NCBI GenBank assembly: GCA_026996955.1
Contig: JALWJV010000063.1
Span: 1 to 7,155 of the forward strand
Direction of reading: 5' to 3'
Length of the DNA: 7,155 bases
Source of the DNA: Deltaproteobacteria bacterium
GTDB taxonomy: Bacteria > Desulfobacterota > Dissulfuribacteria > Dissulfuribacterales > QOAL01
Shown: positions 6,583-7,155 of the stretch, in pieces
Numbering within the stretch: position 1 is the first letter of the stretch
Layout: each line of letters opens with the position of its first letter
The notes under the pieces: model-generated
What the model was told of the DNA's origin: nothing
Databases searched by the model: none
What the model saw: the letters and a program-made list of their open reading frames with translations, nothing else
Program-made: the position numbers and the translations under genes

Positions 6583-6772
6583 GGTATCTGATCAGCGTAA
6601 TAATTGGTTTTGTTTTGGAGTGACTATGAAGAGTTTCGTAGTTTTGGCGAAGCGGAGCCAGAAAATCGCGCCTGTCTGAGCGAGGGACCAGCGAGTTTCG
6701 CGATTTTGGCGTAGCAAGCCTTAGAAAAACAAGAAATTATTCACCGGAACGGAAAAACAAGACCAATTATCA
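6583..6772 (+). repeat. Dispersed repeat copy R (near-complete, MITE/REP-like, about 190 bp)
   Basis: Bases 6658-6772 match the reverse complement of 144-30 with no gaps and about 5 mismatches in 115. The element begins at GGTATCTGATCAGCG (6583), matching the first bases of the left copy, which start GGTATCTATTCAGTG at 15. Its two ends are inverted copies of each other: AATAATTGGTTTTGTTTT near 6599-6616 against AAAACAAGACCAATTATC near 6754-6771. Inside are two diverged direct repeats (6631-6659 and 6693-6720, both GAGTTTCG...TTTTGGCG.AGC..AGCC). There is also a 9-bp stem, AAAATCGCG (6662-6670) with CGCGATTTT (6699-6707). No open frame of useful length is present, so it could only move with a transposase supplied in trans. 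The right boundary may extend to about 6802. It could be a MITE or a REP-like palindromic unit; the class cannot be settled from two copies. Confidence 0.85.
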
Positions 6773-6846
6773 ACCTTATAACATCAATACGCTGACCGGC
6801 TACAAAAAATGTTTCTCCATGCCATTAAGGGTTCAGGTTGCACACA

Positions 6847-7155
6847 TCATACAACATTCTGCACCTGTTCCCTTATCTTCTCCAGTTCCCCCTTAACCTC
6901 AACCACCGCCTGGGATATTACACTGTCCCAGGACTTTGATGCCATTGTATTAAATTCCCTGAAAAGTTCCTGAGTGAGAAAATCAAGACGCCGGCCCACA
7001 GGTTCGTCTGATTCAAGGTATTCAGAGAATCTCACAAGATGGCTTGATGCCCGCACCGTCTCCTCGGTAATGTCAAGGCGGTCAGCCATGATTGCTGCCT
7101 CATGGGCAAGTCGCATCTCATCAAGCTCGGTGTTCTCAAGAAGTTTCATGACCCG
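6847..7155 (-). CDS. yicC: YicC/YloC family protein, C-terminal part (cut by window edge)
   Basis: This is the C-terminal 102 codons of a YicC-like protein; the start lies beyond the right edge, and the frame continues through the last bases (Arg-Val before the Met at 7149), so that Met is internal. What is visible is the family's conserved C-terminal domain (DUF1732 type): an ADRLDITEE segment, then SHLVRF, the signature EPVGRRLDFLTQELFRE, then NTMASKS, and an end in KGELEKIREQVQNV. YicC-family proteins are known as stress-associated endoribonucleases (YicC in E. coli, YloC in B. subtilis); the RNase activity here is inferred from family. In many bacteria yicC directly precedes the remA-type gene and gmk, and that order is kept here, but with a 301-base gap holding a repeat element. 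The TGA stop is at 6849-6847. Family assignment is secure; start and full length cannot be judged. Confidence 0.92.
   Translation of the reverse strand, partial: RVMKLLENTELDEMRLAHEAAIMADRLDITEETVRASSHLVRFSEYLESDEPVGRRLDFLTQELFREFNTMASKSWDSVISQAVVEVKGELEKIREQVQNVV

Larger units (their letters stand above)
6546..6846. other. Non-coding gap between yicC and remA-like gene
   Basis: No credible gene lies in these 301 bases. Most of the stretch (6583-6772) is the dispersed repeat described separately. The remainder is about 74 bases after the yicC stop and about 37 bases before the remA-like start, the latter carrying a strong ribosome binding site. I see no convincing intrinsic terminator after yicC and no clear sigma-70 promoter, so whether the remA-like gene is read through from yicC or has its own promoter is open. 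Confidence 0.7.

Noticed and set aside
6583..6772. Possible CRISPR or tandem repeat array
   Set aside because: Only two diverged 28-29-base direct repeats occur, once, inside a larger inverted-repeat element; there are no regular repeats and spacers and no cas genes.
6583..6846. Riboswitch or structured leader for the remA-gmk operon
   Set aside because: The sequence is shared with an unrelated site at the end of mqnB in the opposite orientation, which fits a dispersed repeat better than a gene-specific leader.

Overview
All protein genes in this window lie on the minus strand, so the map reads right to left. The gene set suggests a Gram-negative, menaquinone-using bacterium with lipopolysaccharide, most plausibly a delta-proteobacterium (Desulfobacterota). 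The reasons are the order yicC - remA-type (DUF370) gene - gmk, a Kdo transferase (waaA/kdtA), a futalosine hydrolase (mqnB) of the alternative menaquinone pathway, and a soluble PAS-type hybrid histidine kinase. The taxon is inferred from gene content only.

Layout in transcription order. (1) 7155-6847: the C-terminal end of a YicC-family protein, running off the right edge. (2) 6846-6546: a 301-base non-coding gap that holds a near-complete, roughly 190-base dispersed repeat with terminal inverted repeats (6583-6772). (3) 6545-4792 and on to 3500: a compact group of remA-like gene, gmk, rlmB and waaA with gaps of 26, 10 and 10 bases. It covers a DNA-binding regulator, guanylate kinase, a 23S rRNA methyltransferase and the enzyme that puts Kdo on lipid A. 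(4) 3499-3372: a short AT-rich gap with a perfect 8-3-8 palindrome beside a TTGACA hexamer, which looks like the promoter/operator of the next unit. (5) 3371-123: hybrid histidine kinase, a Cys-rich protein I do not recognise (2 bases after the kinase stop, its ribosome site inside the kinase gene), and mqnB 37 bases further on. (6) 144-15: a second, shorter copy of the same repeat in opposite orientation, overlapping the end of mqnB.

The core genes are ordinary housekeeping genes. The unusual part is the repeat pair: 115 bases of gap-free inverted identity (I count 5 mismatches) bracket the whole seven-gene block. One copy supplies the last six amino acids and the stop codon of MqnB, and the other sits in the leader between yicC and the remA-like gene. 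The repeats have no coding capacity and look like a MITE- or REP-type element. The second point of interest is the uncharacterised 11-cysteine protein cotranscribed with a cytoplasmic sensor kinase and a menaquinone gene. I saw no CRISPR array, tRNA, rRNA or transposase.
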